Of a stretch of 64,000 nt of DNA, positions 28,935 to 37,840 are shown piece by piece (within the stretch, counting starts at the first letter, position 1; each line of letters opens with the position of its first letter). The notes beneath the pieces are model-generated. The model saw only the letters and a program-made list of their open reading frames with translations, had not been told where the DNA came from and searched no databases. The DNA comes from Chryseobacterium sp. BLS98 (GTDB lineage Bacteria; Bacteroidota; Bacteroidia; Flavobacteriales; Weeksellaceae), in assembly GCF_001045445.1 (NCBI RefSeq), contig NZ_LFNF01000001.1:372001-436000 (forward strand). The letters are read 5' to 3'. The translations under genes were made by a program, and so were the position numbers.

Positions 28935-29564
28935 TTAGTTTTTAAAATGGTTAAATTTATTGATTGCCTCTACTTTATTACTGACATGCAGCTTTCTGTA
29001 GATGTTTCCTACATGTTTTTTTACGGTATCAATACTAATGAACTTTTTATCGGCAATTTCTTTGTAAAGAAGGCCCTGTGAAAGAAGTTCGAGGATTTCT
29101 TTTTCCCGTTCGGTGAGTTCATCAAAACCTTTTTCAGGAAGCTTTTTTTCGAAGTGGCTCAAAACTTTCCGGGCAATGGCAAGGCTCATAGGGGCTCCGC
29201 CATTGTATACATCACGGATGGAAGAAAGAATCTTGTCCATACTTTCTCCTTTGATGAGATATCCCATAGCCCCTGCTTTTAAGGAATTGAATATTTTCTC
29301 GTCATCTTCGAAGCTGGTACACATGATGAACTGTGTTGCAGGCATTTCTTTCCTGAGTTTTTCAATAATTTCGATACCCAGCATATCCTGCAGCTGAATA
29401 TCCATCATCACTACATCCGGGGAAATATCAGGCAGGTTTTTCAGGGCTTCGTTCCCATCAAAGAACTGGGCAGCTACTTTCATGTCATCCTGATAATTGA
29501 TAACTTTCTTCAACGCATTGTTGTAGTTCTTTTCGTCTTCTACTATGGCGATGGAAATGCTCAT
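28935..29564 (-). CDS. NarL/LuxR-type response regulator
   Basis: The frame opens at 29600, but the methionine at 29564 starts the canonical receiver (MSISIAIVEDEKNYNNALKK) and is preferred, giving 209 residues. The phospho-acceptor Asp lies in PDVVMMDIQLQD, the conserved Thr/Ser in FIMCTSFEDDEK and Lys in YLIKGESMD. The C-terminal GerE/LuxR helix-turn-helix (LTEREKEILELLSQGLLYKEI, then SIDTVKKHVGNIYRKL) binds DNA. It is the first gene of the operon ending with its kinase. An 8-bp inverted repeat lies about 45 bases upstream and may be its own operator. Confidence 0.93.
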   Translation of the reverse strand: MSISIAIVEDEKNYNNALKKVINYQDDMKVAAQFFDGNEALKNLPDISPDVVMMDIQLQDMLGIEIIEKLRKEMPATQFIMCTSFEDDEKIFNSLKAGAMGYLIKGESMDKILSSIRDVYNGGAPMSLAIARKVLSHFEKKLPEKGFDELTEREKEILELLSQGLLYKEIADKKFISIDTVKKHVGNIYRKLHVSNKVEAINKFNHFKN

Positions 29565-29609
29565 TGTTTTTTGTTTAATACAAATTTCAGCAGAAAACAA
29601 GACGGAATC

Positions 29610-29629
29610 AATTACACTTTTGTGTAATT
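29610..29629. promoter_or_regulatory. Inverted repeat upstream of the response-regulator operon
   Basis: AATTACAC and GTGTAATT form a perfect 8-bp dyad around TTTT. Its location 46 bases upstream of the regulator start and its symmetry suit a regulator-binding site; no T run follows to make it a terminator. Confidence 0.4.
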
Positions 29630-29739
29630 TAGGGGCTTGAGTTCAGGGTTATTGGTTTGTTTTTTGTTTCTATTAATTTACTTAAATTTTTGTTACAATA
29701 AAACAACAATTATATCCCATCCATTAAAAAATAAATATC

Positions 29740-30174
29740 ATGAGAAAAAGCCTTTTAATTGCGACTTCAGCTGTGGCATTATTGTTAACAAGCTGCAAAA
29801 AAAGCGAAAGCGGAAACAAAAACATTATCAAAACCGACAGTTCTGAAACTGTAATTACAGATAATAATGGAAAAATTGATTCTGTAACCCAAAGTTCCTC
29901 AACTACTGAAGTGAATGGCCAGAAGACGGAAAAAACAGATTTTGTTTACAAAGCTACAGACGGATCATTGGTAAAAGTAGTATTCAAAAATGACCCTAAG
30001 GAAAGTAACGTTGCCATTACGAGCAATAAAAAAACGTTTACATTGCCTAAAACAGAAACAAAAGATGGTGAAATTATTTATAAAAAAGATGATATGACCG
30101 CAAGGGTAAAAGGAGACAGCCTTCATCTGGAACAGGGGAATAATGTGATTGAACTGAAGAGAACGAAGATTTAA
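29740..30174 (+). CDS. Small lipoprotein with MliC-like C-terminal region
   Basis: 144 residues. A lipoprotein signal ends LLLTSC (Cys 19), followed by a Ser/Asn/Thr-rich linker to about 60. The C-terminal part (YKATDGSLVKVVF, then KKTFTLPKTETKDGEI and KGDSLHLEQGNNVIELKR) has the spacing of small beta-barrel lysozyme-inhibitor-like domains (MliC), but it lacks their conserved cysteines, so the resemblance is weak. It is probably attached to the outer membrane. It is transcribed alone, divergent from the two-component operon, and ends at a bidirectional terminator. Confidence 0.7.
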   Translation: MRKSLLIATSAVALLLTSCKKSESGNKNIIKTDSSETVITDNNGKIDSVTQSSSTTEVNGQKTEKTDFVYKATDGSLVKVVFKNDPKESNVAITSNKKTFTLPKTETKDGEIIYKKDDMTARVKGDSLHLEQGNNVIELKRTKI

Positions 30175-30225
30175 ATCTGGTTCCCTGCTTCGGGATCCAA
30201 GTTTTAATCCGGAGTTGTAAATAAT

Positions 30226-30256
30226 AAAAAAGCCATCCAGATTTTGGATGGCTTTT
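30226..30256. terminator. Bidirectional terminator at the end of the ribosomal supercluster
   Basis: AAAAGCCATCC (30228-30238) and GGATGGCTTTT (30246-30256) pair perfectly with a 7-base loop. It serves rplQ on the minus strand and the small lipoprotein gene on the plus strand. Confidence 0.85.
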
Positions 30257-30276
30257 CATTTATATCTGAATGAATA

Positions 30277-30804
30277 TTATTCTTCAGTTTTCTCTTCAGC
30301 AGAGTCAGTTGCTGCAGCCTTCGGCTCTTCAACTTTCTCTTCTGCTTTTGGAGCTTCAGCTACTACTGCTTCAGCTTTCTTAGCAGTTGTAGATCTTCTG
30401 CTTCTTCTTGTAGCTTTTTTCTCCTCTGCATTCGGGTTGTAAAGCTCGTTGAAATCTACTAATTCGATAAGAGCAGTATCAGCAGCATCACCTGGTCTGA
30501 ATCCTGTCTTGATGATTCTTGTATAACCACCGTTTCTTTCAGCGATTTTTGGAGCTACAGTTCTGAATAATTCAGCAACCGCAAATTTATTTTGAAGGTA
30601 AGAGAATACTATTCTTCTGTTGTGTGTAGTATCTTCTTTTGCTTTTGTTAATAGAGGCTCAACATATACTCTTAAAGCTTTAGCTTTAGCTACAGTAGTG
30701 TTGATTCTTTTATGCTCAATTAGAGAACAAGCCATATTAGAAAGTAAAGCACTTCTGTGAGAAGCCGTTCTTCCTAAGTGATTGAATTTTTTACCGTGTC
30801 TCAT
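30277..30804 (-). CDS. rplQ: 50S ribosomal protein L17
   Basis: 175 residues. The first 115 are the L17 core ([20 protein letters not shown], then [15 protein letters not shown] and [14 protein letters not shown]). A C-terminal extension from about 125 is rich in Ala, Glu and Lys and is likely disordered; such tails are common in Bacteroidota L17. It is the last gene of the alpha part of the supercluster, 6 bases after rpoA. Confidence 0.98.
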   Translation of the reverse strand: MRHGKKFNHLGRTASHRSALLSNMACSLIEHKRINTTVAKAKALRVYVEPLLTKAKEDTTHNRRIVFSYLQNKFAVAELFRTVAPKIAERNGGYTRIIKTGFRPGDAADTALIELVDFNELYNPNAEEKKATRRSRRSTTAKKAEAVVAEAPKAEEKVEEPKAAATDSAEEKTEE

Positions 30805-30810
30805 TATTAA

Positions 30811-31806
30811 TTATTTATCAGCGTCTAACTTATATTTTGCAACGTCGAAACCGAAGTTAAGACCTTTTGAATGCACTAATTCTTCTAGTTCTGTCAAAGA
30901 TTTTTTACCAAAATTTCTGAATTTCATCAAATCAGACTTACTGTAAGAAACCAGTTCTCCAAGAGTTTCTACTTCAGCTGCTTTCAGACAGTTAAGGGCT
31001 CTTACGGAAAGATCCATATCTGCTAATTTAGACTTAAGTAATTGTCTTGTGTGAAGAGTTTCCTCATCATATTGGATAGATGCTTTTACAGCTTCAGTTT
31101 CAAGAGTGATTCTCTCATCGGAGAACAACATGAAGTGATAAATTAATATCTTGGAAGCTTCAGTTAAAGCATTTTGAGGACTGATGGAACCATCAGTTTC
31201 TATATCTAATACAAGTTTTTCGTAGTCTGTTTTTTGCTCTACACGATAATTTTCAATGCTGTATTGTACTTTCTTAATTGGCGTGAAGATAGAGTCAATA
31301 GCAATAGTACCCACAGGTGCATTGTTTGACTTATTCTGTTCTGAAGGAACATACCCTCTTCCTTTTTCAATGTTGAAAGTAATTTCGAAAGTTACATCGC
31401 TATTTAGGTTGCAGATCAAAAGATCCGGGTTTAGTACCTCAAATCCGTTGATAGATTTTCCTAAATCACCAGCAGTAATAACCGTCTGGCCCGAAACTTT
31501 AGCAACTACCTGCTCGTTGGCCTGTCCTTCTGCTGAAGCTTTTAATCTTACCTGCTTAAGGTTAAGAATAATTTCGGTAACATCTTCGATTACTCCTGGA
31601 ATGGTTGAAAATTCGTGCTCTACACCTTCTATTTTGATAGATGAAATAGCATATCCTTCCAGAGAAGAAAGCAACACTCTTCTCAAAGCATTACCGATTG
31701 TAAGCCCGAAACCTGGTTCTAATGGTCTGAATTCGAATTGACCTTTAAATTCATCAGAGTTAAGTAAAATTACTTTATCGGGTTTTATGAATTGTAAAAT
31801 TGCCAT
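30811..31806 (-). CDS. rpoA: RNA polymerase alpha subunit
   Basis: 331 residues. The N-terminal assembly domain contains [25 protein letters not shown], and the C-terminal domain contains the helix-hairpin-helix block [20 protein letters not shown] and [17 protein letters not shown], which in other bacteria contacts UP elements and activators. It lies 33 bases downstream of rpsD, the usual alpha-operon order. Confidence 0.98.
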   Translation of the reverse strand: MAILQFIKPDKVILLNSDEFKGQFEFRPLEPGFGLTIGNALRRVLLSSLEGYAISSIKIEGVEHEFSTIPGVIEDVTEIILNLKQVRLKASAEGQANEQVVAKVSGQTVITAGDLGKSINGFEVLNPDLLICNLNSDVTFEITFNIEKGRGYVPSEQNKSNNAPVGTIAIDSIFTPIKKVQYSIENYRVEQKTDYEKLVLDIETDGSISPQNALTEASKILIYHFMLFSDERITLETEAVKASIQYDEETLHTRQLLKSKLADMDLSVRALNCLKAAEVETLGELVSYSKSDLMKFRNFGKKSLTELEELVHSKGLNFGFDVAKYKLDADK

Positions 31807-31839
31807 ATTATTGGGTTGAGCAAAAATTTGATTAAAAAA

Positions 31840-32448
31840 TTATTTAGAGTAAAGTTCGACGATAAGCTGTTCCTTGATTTCCTCCGGAATCTGGATTCTG
31901 TCAGGAGCAGAAACGAAAGTACCTTCTTTCTTCTCATCGTTGAATTGTAACCACTCATAATTTGCTTTAGAAGCTAATGCATTGGAAACCACTTCAAGAG
32001 ATTTAGACTTCTCTCTCACAGCGATTACATCACCTGCTTTAAGCAAATAAGATGGAATGTTTACCAGTTCTCCGTTCACAGTGATGTGTCTGTGAGAAAC
32101 AAGTTGTCTAGCAGCAGATCTTGTTTTAGCAAAACCTAATCTGTATACTACATTATCCAATCTAGATTCGCAAAGTTGTAATAGTACTTCACCGGTTACT
32201 CCTTTGCTTCTGTGTGCTTTTTCAAATAGGTTAGCAAACTGTCTTTCTAAAATACCATAAGTATATTTAGCTTTTTGTTTTTCAGCTAACTGAATTGCAT
32301 ATTCTGATTTTTTAGCACCTCTTCTTTTGTTAGGACCGTGTTGTCCTGGCGGTTGGTTTTTTCTTTTCTCGAAGTTTTTATCATCTCCGTAGATTGCAGC
32401 ACCAAACTTTCTAGCAATCTTAGTTTTAGGTCCAATATATCTTGCCAT
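31840..32448 (-). CDS. rpsD: 30S ribosomal protein S4
   Basis: 202 residues beginning [16 protein letters not shown], with the S4 RNA-binding domain [22 protein letters not shown] and [20 protein letters not shown]. The N-terminus has no CxxC zinc motif, so this is the zinc-free form. S4 initiates 30S assembly and in some bacteria represses its own operon. It lies 19 bases after rpsK. Confidence 0.98.
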   Translation of the reverse strand: MARYIGPKTKIARKFGAAIYGDDKNFEKRKNQPPGQHGPNKRRGAKKSEYAIQLAEKQKAKYTYGILERQFANLFEKAHRSKGVTGEVLLQLCESRLDNVVYRLGFAKTRSAARQLVSHRHITVNGELVNIPSYLLKAGDVIAVREKSKSLEVVSNALASKANYEWLQFNDEKKEGTFVSAPDRIQIPEEIKEQLIVELYSK

Positions 32449-32467
32449 AATGGGTAAATTCTAAAAA

Positions 32468-32857
32468 TTAAACTCTTCTTCTTTTTGGTGGTCTACAACC
32501 GTTGTGTGGCATAGGAGTCACATCTACGATTTCGCTAACTTCAATTCCTGAATTGTGGATAGTTCTGATGGCAGATTCTCTACCTGCACCAGGACCTTTC
32601 ACATACACCTTCACTCTTCTTAATCCAGCTTCGTGAGCTACAGCAGAGCAATTTTCAGCTGCCATTTGAGCAGCAAATGGAGTATTCTTTTTAGAACCTC
32701 TGAAACCCATTTTACCGGCAGAAGCCCAAGAGATAACTTCTCCGTTTTTATTTGTTAAAGAAATGATGATGTTATTGAAAGAAGCCTGAATATGCGCTTC
32801 ACCAATAGCTTCAACTTTTACTTTTCTTTTTTTAACTACTTTAGTTTGTTTTGCCAT
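32468..32857 (-). CDS. rpsK: 30S ribosomal protein S11
   Basis: 129 residues with the S11 motifs [37 protein letters not shown] and the C-terminal [17 protein letters not shown]. It forms part of the 30S platform near the mRNA exit. It is the gene between rpsM (12-base gap) and rpsD. Confidence 0.98.
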   Translation of the reverse strand: MAKQTKVVKKRKVKVEAIGEAHIQASFNNIIISLTNKNGEVISWASAGKMGFRGSKKNTPFAAQMAAENCSAVAHEAGLRRVKVYVKGPGAGRESAIRTIHNSGIEVSEIVDVTPMPHNGCRPPKRRRV

Positions 32858-32869
32858 AATTCCTAACGA

Positions 32870-33247
32870 TTATTTACTTGCCTTTTTCTTGTTAGCAACA
32901 GTTTTTCTCTTTCCTTTACGGGTTCTAGAGTTGTTTTTCGTTCTCTGGCCTCTTAAAGGTAGTCCTAGTCTGTGACGTATTCCTCGTTGGCATCCTATGT
33001 CCATCAATCTCTTGATGTTCAATTGCACTTCAGATCTTAATTCTCCTTCTACTTTTACGTTTTCAGAGATATATGTTCTGATTGCAGCCAATTCATCGTC
33101 ATTCCATTCGTTGACTTTCTTGTCTTCGCTGATACCGGCAGCTTTAAGGATTTCGGAAGAAGTACTTCTTCCAACTCCGTAGATGTAAGTTAAACCGATA
33201 ACACCTCTTTTGTTTTTTGGTAAATCAATACCTGCAATTCTCGCCAT
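32870..33247 (-). CDS. rpsM: 30S ribosomal protein S13
   Basis: 125 residues starting [15 protein letters not shown], with [13 protein letters not shown] and a basic C-terminus ([20 protein letters not shown]). S13 contacts tRNA and the 50S bridge at the head of the small subunit. It follows rpmJ on the minus strand by 9 bases. Confidence 0.98.
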   Translation of the reverse strand: MARIAGIDLPKNKRGVIGLTYIYGVGRSTSSEILKAAGISEDKKVNEWNDDELAAIRTYISENVKVEGELRSEVQLNIKRLMDIGCQRGIRHRLGLPLRGQRTKNNSRTRKGKRKTVANKKKASK

Positions 33248-33256
33248 AATTTAATG

Positions 33257-33373
33257 TTAGCCTTGTCTTTGTTTAAATTTTGGGTTCTTCTTGTTGATTA
33301 CGAACAGTACACCTTTTCTGCGTACGATCTTGCAATCAGCACTTCTTTTTTTAATTGATGCTCTAACTTTCAT
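33257..33373 (-). CDS. rpmJ: 50S ribosomal protein L36, zinc-free form
   Basis: A 38-residue gene too short for ordinary ORF cut-offs: [20 protein letters not shown] then [18 protein letters not shown]. Length, start motif and the place between infA and rpsM are diagnostic for L36. Only one of the zinc ligands of the canonical form (the first Cys) remains, so this is the zinc-independent version. It lies 110 bases downstream of infA; that gap holds a hairpin. Confidence 0.95.
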   Translation of the reverse strand: MKVRASIKKRSADCKIVRRKGVLFVINKKNPKFKQRQG

Positions 33374-33447
33374 TTGAAATATTTATTTTTTTTACTGACC
33401 AATGGAATCTTGCGATTTCATTGTGATAGTATTTATTTTCAACAAGA

Positions 33448-33475
33448 GCCAAACGGAACATACATTCCATTTGGC
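33448..33475 (-). other. Stem-loop between infA and rpmJ
   Basis: On the minus strand GCCAAATGGAA pairs with TTCCGTTTGGC (one G-U pair, 6-base loop) directly after the infA stop codon. A second partial match for the left arm lies at 33399-33408, so two alternative pairings are possible. There is no T run, so it is more likely an RNA-processing or attenuation structure than a terminator. Confidence 0.5.
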
Positions 33476-33483
33476 GTTTGTTT

Positions 33484-33699
33484 TTAATATCTAAATGTGA
33501 TTCTCCCTTTGGTTAAATCATAGGGAGACATTTCTAGTTTTACCTTGTCTCCAGGTAAAAGTTTAATATAATGCATTCTCATTTTACCTGAAATATGAGC
33601 AATAAGTATATGCCCATTCTCCAGCTCTACACGGAACTGGGCGTTCGAAAGTGCTTCCGTTATAACGCCGTCTTGTTCAATATGTTTTTGTTTTGCCAT
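33484..33699 (-). CDS. infA: Translation initiation factor IF-1
   Basis: 71 residues forming a single S1/OB-fold domain: [40 protein letters not shown] and the ending [11 protein letters not shown]. It occupies the ribosomal A site during initiation. The 3-base gap after secY and the following rpmJ match the usual spc-operon end. Confidence 0.98.
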   Translation of the reverse strand: MAKQKHIEQDGVITEALSNAQFRVELENGHILIAHISGKMRMHYIKLLPGDKVKLEMSPYDLTKGRITFRY

Positions 33700-33702
33700 A
33701 AA

Positions 33703-35082
33703 TTAATATCCAGTCGTTCTTGACAATTTAGACTGCATTAAGCCATCATAATGATGGTTCAGCAGATATGTATTAATCTGTTGAACGGTATCTAAAATTA
33801 CGCCCACCATAATCAATAATGATGTTCCCCCGAAAAATAGGGCAAACGCATCTGTCTGAACAAAGCTTCCATGCACTATTGCTGGAAGGACTGCAAAGAT
33901 AGACAAAAATATTGCACCTGGCAAGGTAATTTTTGACAAAATATCATCTAAATAATCAGCTGTCTCTTTACCGGGTCTTACTTTCGGTACTAAACCTCCG
34001 TTTCTCTTCAAATCATCAGCCATTTGGTTTACCGGAATTGTAATTGCAGTATAGAAAAATGAGAAGATAATAATTAATAGCGCGAACAATACGTTGTACT
34101 GCCAGCTAAAAACATTCTTGAAACCTGCAAGAAAAGTATTGGACTCATCGAATTTCGTTAATAATCCTGGTACGAACATCAATGCCTGGGCAAAGATAAT
34201 CGGCATTACACCAGCAGCATTTACTTTCAATGGGATCCATTGTCTTGCTCCCTGCATAAGATTTCTGTTTACACCTCCTCTTGCTTGAGCTCTGCTTACA
34301 TACTGAATAGGGATTTTTCTGACAGCTACAGATAATACTACAGCTAAAAGAACTACCAGCATCCAGAATATTACTTCAATAAGGATCATGATAGATCCCA
34401 TTCCTCCTTTTCCGTTCTGCACTGCCATTTCCTGTACGAATGCTTCAGGTAATCTTGAAAGGATCCCCACCATAATAAGGATAGAGATACCGTTCCCGAT
34501 ACCTTTGTCGGTGATTTTCTCACCCAACCACATTGCGAATACTGAACCGGCAACCAGGATAACAATACTTGGAAGCCAGAACATGATGGAATTCGGCTCT
34601 ACATAATATGCAGATGAGAACTGAGCATATGGTAAGAATAATTGAGTAATAGAAGTTAAATAAGAAGGTGCCTGTACTAAACAGACTCCGATAGTTAACC
34701 ATCTTGTAATTTGATTCAATGTATTTCTACCTGACTCTCCATCCTTCTGAAGTTTCTGAAGATAAGGAATAGCCATTCCCATCAACTGAACAATAATAGA
34801 AGCAGAAATATAAGGCATGATCCCCAACGCCATTACGGAAGCGTGGCTGAAAGCTCCCCCCGTAAACGACGAAAGCAAGCCAAGGAGACCTGCTCCTTGC
34901 TTGTTACCGCCTTGATTTTTATAATGCTCTAAGAGATCTCCCACTTCTGCAAGGTTAATTGCGGGAAGCGAGATATAAGATGCGAATCTATACACAAGGA
35001 TAATACCTAACGTAAAGAGAATTTTATCTCTTAATTCCTTTAGGCTCCAAATATTTTTAAGGGTTTGTATAAATTCTTTCAT
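33703..35082 (-). CDS. secY: Protein translocase channel SecY
   Basis: 459 residues with ten membrane helices. Family motifs include LGIMPYISASIIVQLM, the basic cytoplasmic loop LQKLQKDGESGR, and TGVMPI-like VNAAGVMPIIFAQALM with the later FFYTAITIPVNQMADDLKRN. It is the pore subunit of the Sec translocon in the inner membrane. It follows rplO by 9 bases. Confidence 0.98.
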   Translation of the reverse strand: MKEFIQTLKNIWSLKELRDKILFTLGIILVYRFASYISLPAINLAEVGDLLEHYKNQGGNKQGAGLLGLLSSFTGGAFSHASVMALGIMPYISASIIVQLMGMAIPYLQKLQKDGESGRNTLNQITRWLTIGVCLVQAPSYLTSITQLFLPYAQFSSAYYVEPNSIMFWLPSIVILVAGSVFAMWLGEKITDKGIGNGISILIMVGILSRLPEAFVQEMAVQNGKGGMGSIMILIEVIFWMLVVLLAVVLSVAVRKIPIQYVSRAQARGGVNRNLMQGARQWIPLKVNAAGVMPIIFAQALMFVPGLLTKFDESNTFLAGFKNVFSWQYNVLFALLIIIFSFFYTAITIPVNQMADDLKRNGGLVPKVRPGKETADYLDDILSKITLPGAIFLSIFAVLPAIVHGSFVQTDAFALFFGGTSLLIMVGVILDTVQQINTYLLNHHYDGLMQSKLSRTTGY

Positions 35083-35091
35083 TAGTAAGTA

Positions 35092-35541
35092 TTATAAAGT
35101 AATTGCTTTTCCACCTGCTTTAGCAATAAGCTCTTCAGCAGATTTAGTGAACTTGTCAGCAGAGATTGAAACCGCAGATTTCAATTCTCCTCTACCCATA
35201 ATTTTCACTAATTCGTTTTTAGAAACTAAACCGTTTTCTACTAAAACTTCTTTCGTGATATCTCCAGTAATGGATTTATTCTCGATTAATGTTTGGATAG
35301 TATCAAGGTTTACTCCTCTAAACTCTTTTCTGTTTACGTTTTTGAAACCAAATTTAGGTAATCTTCTTTGTAAAGGCATCTGTCCACCTTCGAAACCGAT
35401 TTTCTGAGAATAACCAGCTCTAGCTTTCTGACCTTTGTGACCTTTCGTAGCAGTACCTCCTTTTCCTGTACCTTGTCCTCTACCAATTCTTTTTGAATTG
35501 AAAGTAGAACCTGCAGCAGGTTTTATGTTATTTAAATTCAT
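35092..35541 (-). CDS. rplO: 50S ribosomal protein L15
   Basis: 149 residues with the Gly- and basic-rich N-terminus (RIGRGQGTGKGGTATKGHKG) and the GFEGGQMPLQRRLPKFGF motif of L15, a late 50S assembly protein. The 95-base gap to the upstream rpmD is unusually long for this operon and holds an inverted AT-rich repeat. Confidence 0.98.
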   Translation of the reverse strand: MNLNNIKPAAGSTFNSKRIGRGQGTGKGGTATKGHKGQKARAGYSQKIGFEGGQMPLQRRLPKFGFKNVNRKEFRGVNLDTIQTLIENKSITGDITKEVLVENGLVSKNELVKIMGRGELKSAVSISADKFTKSAEELIAKAGGKAITL

Positions 35542-35550
35542 TTTTTTATT

Positions 35551-35626
35551 GATTTAAAGATTAAATAATTTAAAGATTAAAAAATTCCGGCTAAGATAGA
35601 AAGAAAATTTTAATCTTTTAATCTTT
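35551..35626 (-). repeat. Inverted repeat element in the rpmD-rplO junction
   Basis: Two AAAGATTAAA units (35556-35565, 35572-35581) face two complementary TTTAATCTTT units (35609-35618, 35617-35626) around a short centre with no ORF. The outer ends lie 9 bases from the rplO start and about 10 bases from the rpmD stop. This is the same geometry as the four-helix-bundle elements, but empty. Confidence 0.55.
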
Positions 35627-35636
35627 GAATTTTTAA

Positions 35637-35813
35637 TTATTTCTGAACTTCAAGTAAGTGACTAACTGCAGCTATCATCCCTAAAATGGAAGGTGTAGCT
35701 TCGTGCTCTACAACTTGGTGAAGTTTCTTAAATCCTAATGCTTCAAGCGTTCTCTTTTGGGTTTTTGTTCTTCCAATAGCGCTTCTTACTTGTTTTACTT
35801 TAATTGTTGCCAT
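35637..35813 (-). CDS. rpmD: 50S ribosomal protein L30
   Basis: 58 residues, missed by length cut-offs: MATIKVKQVRSAIGRTKTQK, then TLEALGFKKLHQVVEHEATP and an ending MIAAVSHLLEVQK. The sequence, size and place between rpsE (10-base gap) and rplO are diagnostic for bacterial L30. Confidence 0.96.
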   Translation of the reverse strand: MATIKVKQVRSAIGRTKTQKRTLEALGFKKLHQVVEHEATPSILGMIAAVSHLLEVQK

Positions 35814-35823
35814 TGTTCTAATA

Positions 35824-36345
35824 TTAACCGTTAAACACTTTACTTAGAGAAACTCCTCTCATTCTAGCGATCTCTTCAGGTCTTCTGATATCTAATAACG
35901 CCTTGAAAGTAGCTTTCACCACGTTGTGAGGGTTAGAAGATCCTTTAGATTTTGAAAGGATATCGTGAATACCAGCAGACTCAAGTACCGCTCTTACCGC
36001 ACCACCGGCGATAAGTCCTGTACCGTGAGAAGCAGGTCTCATGAAGATATCTGCACCACCGTATCTGGCAGTAGTTTGGTGAGGAATGGTGTGGTTCATT
36101 ACAGGAACCTTCACAAGGTTTTTCTTAGCATCTTCAACAGCTTTAGCGATTGCAGAAGCTACTTCTTTAGATTTTCCAAGACCGTGACCGATTACTCCGT
36201 CTTCGTTACCTACTACTACGATAGCAGAAAATCCGAAAGCTCTACCTCCTTTGGTTACTTTTGTTACTCTGTTAACAGCTACGAGACGATCTTTTAATTC
36301 TAATCCTCCCGGTTTTACTCTTTCTATATTATCTAGTCCTAACAT
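35824..36345 (-). CDS. rpsE: 30S ribosomal protein S5
   Basis: 173 residues with the S5 RNA-binding domain ([41 protein letters not shown]) and the second domain beginning [20 protein letters not shown]5 affects decoding accuracy and mRNA entry. It is encoded 20 bases downstream of rplR. Confidence 0.98.
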   Translation of the reverse strand: MLGLDNIERVKPGGLELKDRLVAVNRVTKVTKGGRAFGFSAIVVVGNEDGVIGHGLGKSKEVASAIAKAVEDAKKNLVKVPVMNHTIPHQTTARYGGADIFMRPASHGTGLIAGGAVRAVLESAGIHDILSKSKGSSNPHNVVKATFKALLDIRRPEEIARMRGVSLSKVFNG

Positions 36346-36365
36346 ATTTTCCGAAATTTTTATGA

Positions 36366-36719
36366 TTAGAATTTAAGTCCACCTTCTCTAGCACCGTCAG
36401 CAAGAGCTTTCACTCTTCCGTGGTACACGAATCCGTTTCTGTCAAATACAATACTTTCGATTCCTGCAGCGATAGCTTTAGCAGCGATAGCTTTACCTAC
36501 AGCAGCAGAAACTTCAGTCTTGGTACCATTAGCGTCAACACCTTTTTCTCTTGAAGAAGCGGAAACTAAAGTTGTACCATTTTTATCATCGATTAACTGA
36601 GCGTAAATTTCCTTATTACTTTTATATACAGATAATCTTGGCAATTCAGAAGAACCGGAGATTTTCCCTCTTACTCTTCTTTTGATTCTTATTCTTTTTT
36701 CTAATTTACTTAATGCCAT
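36366..36719 (-). CDS. rplR: 50S ribosomal protein L18
   Basis: 117 residues. It has the basic start ([20 protein letters not shown]), the [18 protein letters not shown] strand-helix block and the C-terminal [20 protein letters not shown]18 binds 5S rRNA. It lies between rplF and rpsE in the spc order. Confidence 0.98.
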   Translation of the reverse strand: MALSKLEKRIRIKRRVRGKISGSSELPRLSVYKSNKEIYAQLIDDKNGTTLVSASSREKGVDANGTKTEVSAAVGKAIAAKAIAAGIESIVFDRNGFVYHGRVKALADGAREGGLKF

Positions 36720-36734
36720 AATACTTATAATTTA

Positions 36735-37280
36735 TTAAGCAGATTTACCAGCTTTACGTCTAACAATTTCTCCTACGAATCTTACACCTTTTCCTTTGTA
36801 TGGCTCAGGCTTTCTGAAAGAACGGATCTTTGCAGCTACCATTCCTAGAAGTTGGTTGTCGTGAGACGTTAAAGTAATAATTGGGTTTTTACCTTTTTCA
36901 GTCAATGTATCTACTTTTACTTCACCTGGAAGTTCCAATACGATACCGTGAGAGAATCCTAAAGCTAACTCAAGTTTTTGACCTGTGTGTGAAGCTCTGT
37001 ATCCTACCCCTACTAGTTCCAGTTTCTTTTCGAAACCTGTATTAACACCAGTGATCATGTTGTTGATCAACGCTCTGTACAGACCGTGAAGTGCTTTGTG
37101 TTGTTTAGAATCAGATGGTCTGTTTACGTTAAGCTCGCCATCTTTCTGTTCTAAAGTAATTCCTGCTGTAAGTTCCTGAGAAAGCTCTCCTTTAGGCCCT
37201 TTTACAGTTACAACACCGTTATTTTCAGTGACAGTAACTCCAGCTGGAATTGTTATAATTGCTTTACCAATTCTTGACAT
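36735..37280 (-). CDS. rplF: 50S ribosomal protein L6
   Basis: 181 residues starting MSRIGKAIITIPAGVTV, with VKGPKGELSQ, the ELVGVGYRASHTGQKLELALG block and the C-terminal EPYKGKGVRFVGEIVRRKAGKSA. L6 sits near the factor-binding site. It lies 17 bases after rpsH. Confidence 0.98.
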   Translation of the reverse strand: MSRIGKAIITIPAGVTVTENNGVVTVKGPKGELSQELTAGITLEQKDGELNVNRPSDSKQHKALHGLYRALINNMITGVNTGFEKKLELVGVGYRASHTGQKLELALGFSHGIVLELPGEVKVDTLTEKGKNPIITLTSHDNQLLGMVAAKIRSFRKPEPYKGKGVRFVGEIVRRKAGKSA

Positions 37281-37297
37281 TTTCCTCTGATTAAAAA

Positions 37298-37696
37298 TTA
37301 ATAAACATAGCAGATTACTTCACCGCCTACTTTTTCTTCTCTAGCTTTCTTGTCAGTCATTACTCCTTTAGAAGTAGAGATAACAGCTATACCTAACCCG
37401 TTCAGTACTCTTGGAAGTTCAGCAGAACCTTTGTACTGTCTCAAACCTGGTCTAGAAGCTCTTTGAATAGACTTGATAGCCGGCTTGTTAGTTTGCTTGT
37501 CATACTTTAAAGCGATTTTGATCGTACCTTGAACAGCGCTATCTTCAAACTTGTAGTTTAAGATATACCCTTGATCAAATAAGATCTTAGTAATCTCCTT
37601 TTTGATTTTCGATGCAGGAATTTCCACCACTTTGTGGCCTGCGCTTTGTGCGTTCCTTACTCTTGTTAGGAAATCTGAAATTGGATCTGTTACCAT
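37298..37696 (-). CDS. rpsH: 30S ribosomal protein S8
   Basis: 132 residues starting MVTDPISDFLTRVRNAQSAG with the C-terminal RVLNGLGIAVISTSKGVMTD and GGEVICYVY. S8 binds helix 21 of 16S rRNA and represses the spc operon in enterobacteria. The 144-base gap between rpsN and this gene holds a perfect 12-bp stem-loop, which could matter for such control. Confidence 0.98.
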   Translation of the reverse strand: MVTDPISDFLTRVRNAQSAGHKVVEIPASKIKKEITKILFDQGYILNYKFEDSAVQGTIKIALKYDKQTNKPAIKSIQRASRPGLRQYKGSAELPRVLNGLGIAVISTSKGVMTDKKAREEKVGGEVICYVY

Positions 37697-37752
37697 TTTT
37701 CTATTTTAAATTATTGGTTAAAGACAATCAGTATTGAAGGGACTTGAAGATT

Positions 37753-37791
37753 AAAATATCAGACTTCAGAAAATCTTAGGTCTGATATTTT
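37753..37791 (-). other. Long stem-loop between rpsN and rpsH
   Basis: AAAATATCAGAC and GTCTGATATTTT pair perfectly over 12 bp with a 15-base loop and are followed on the minus strand by TTTTAAT, giving a terminator- or attenuator-like structure inside the operon. Weaker complementarity (AAAGAATA with the GAAGATTA side) extends the stem outwards. A further dyad GACAA-CTTAA-TTGTC lies at about 37807-37821. Confidence 0.6.
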
Positions 37792-37840
37792 TATTCTTTA
37801 GTATCCAGACAACTTAATTGTCCCGATTAATTAGTAATTA

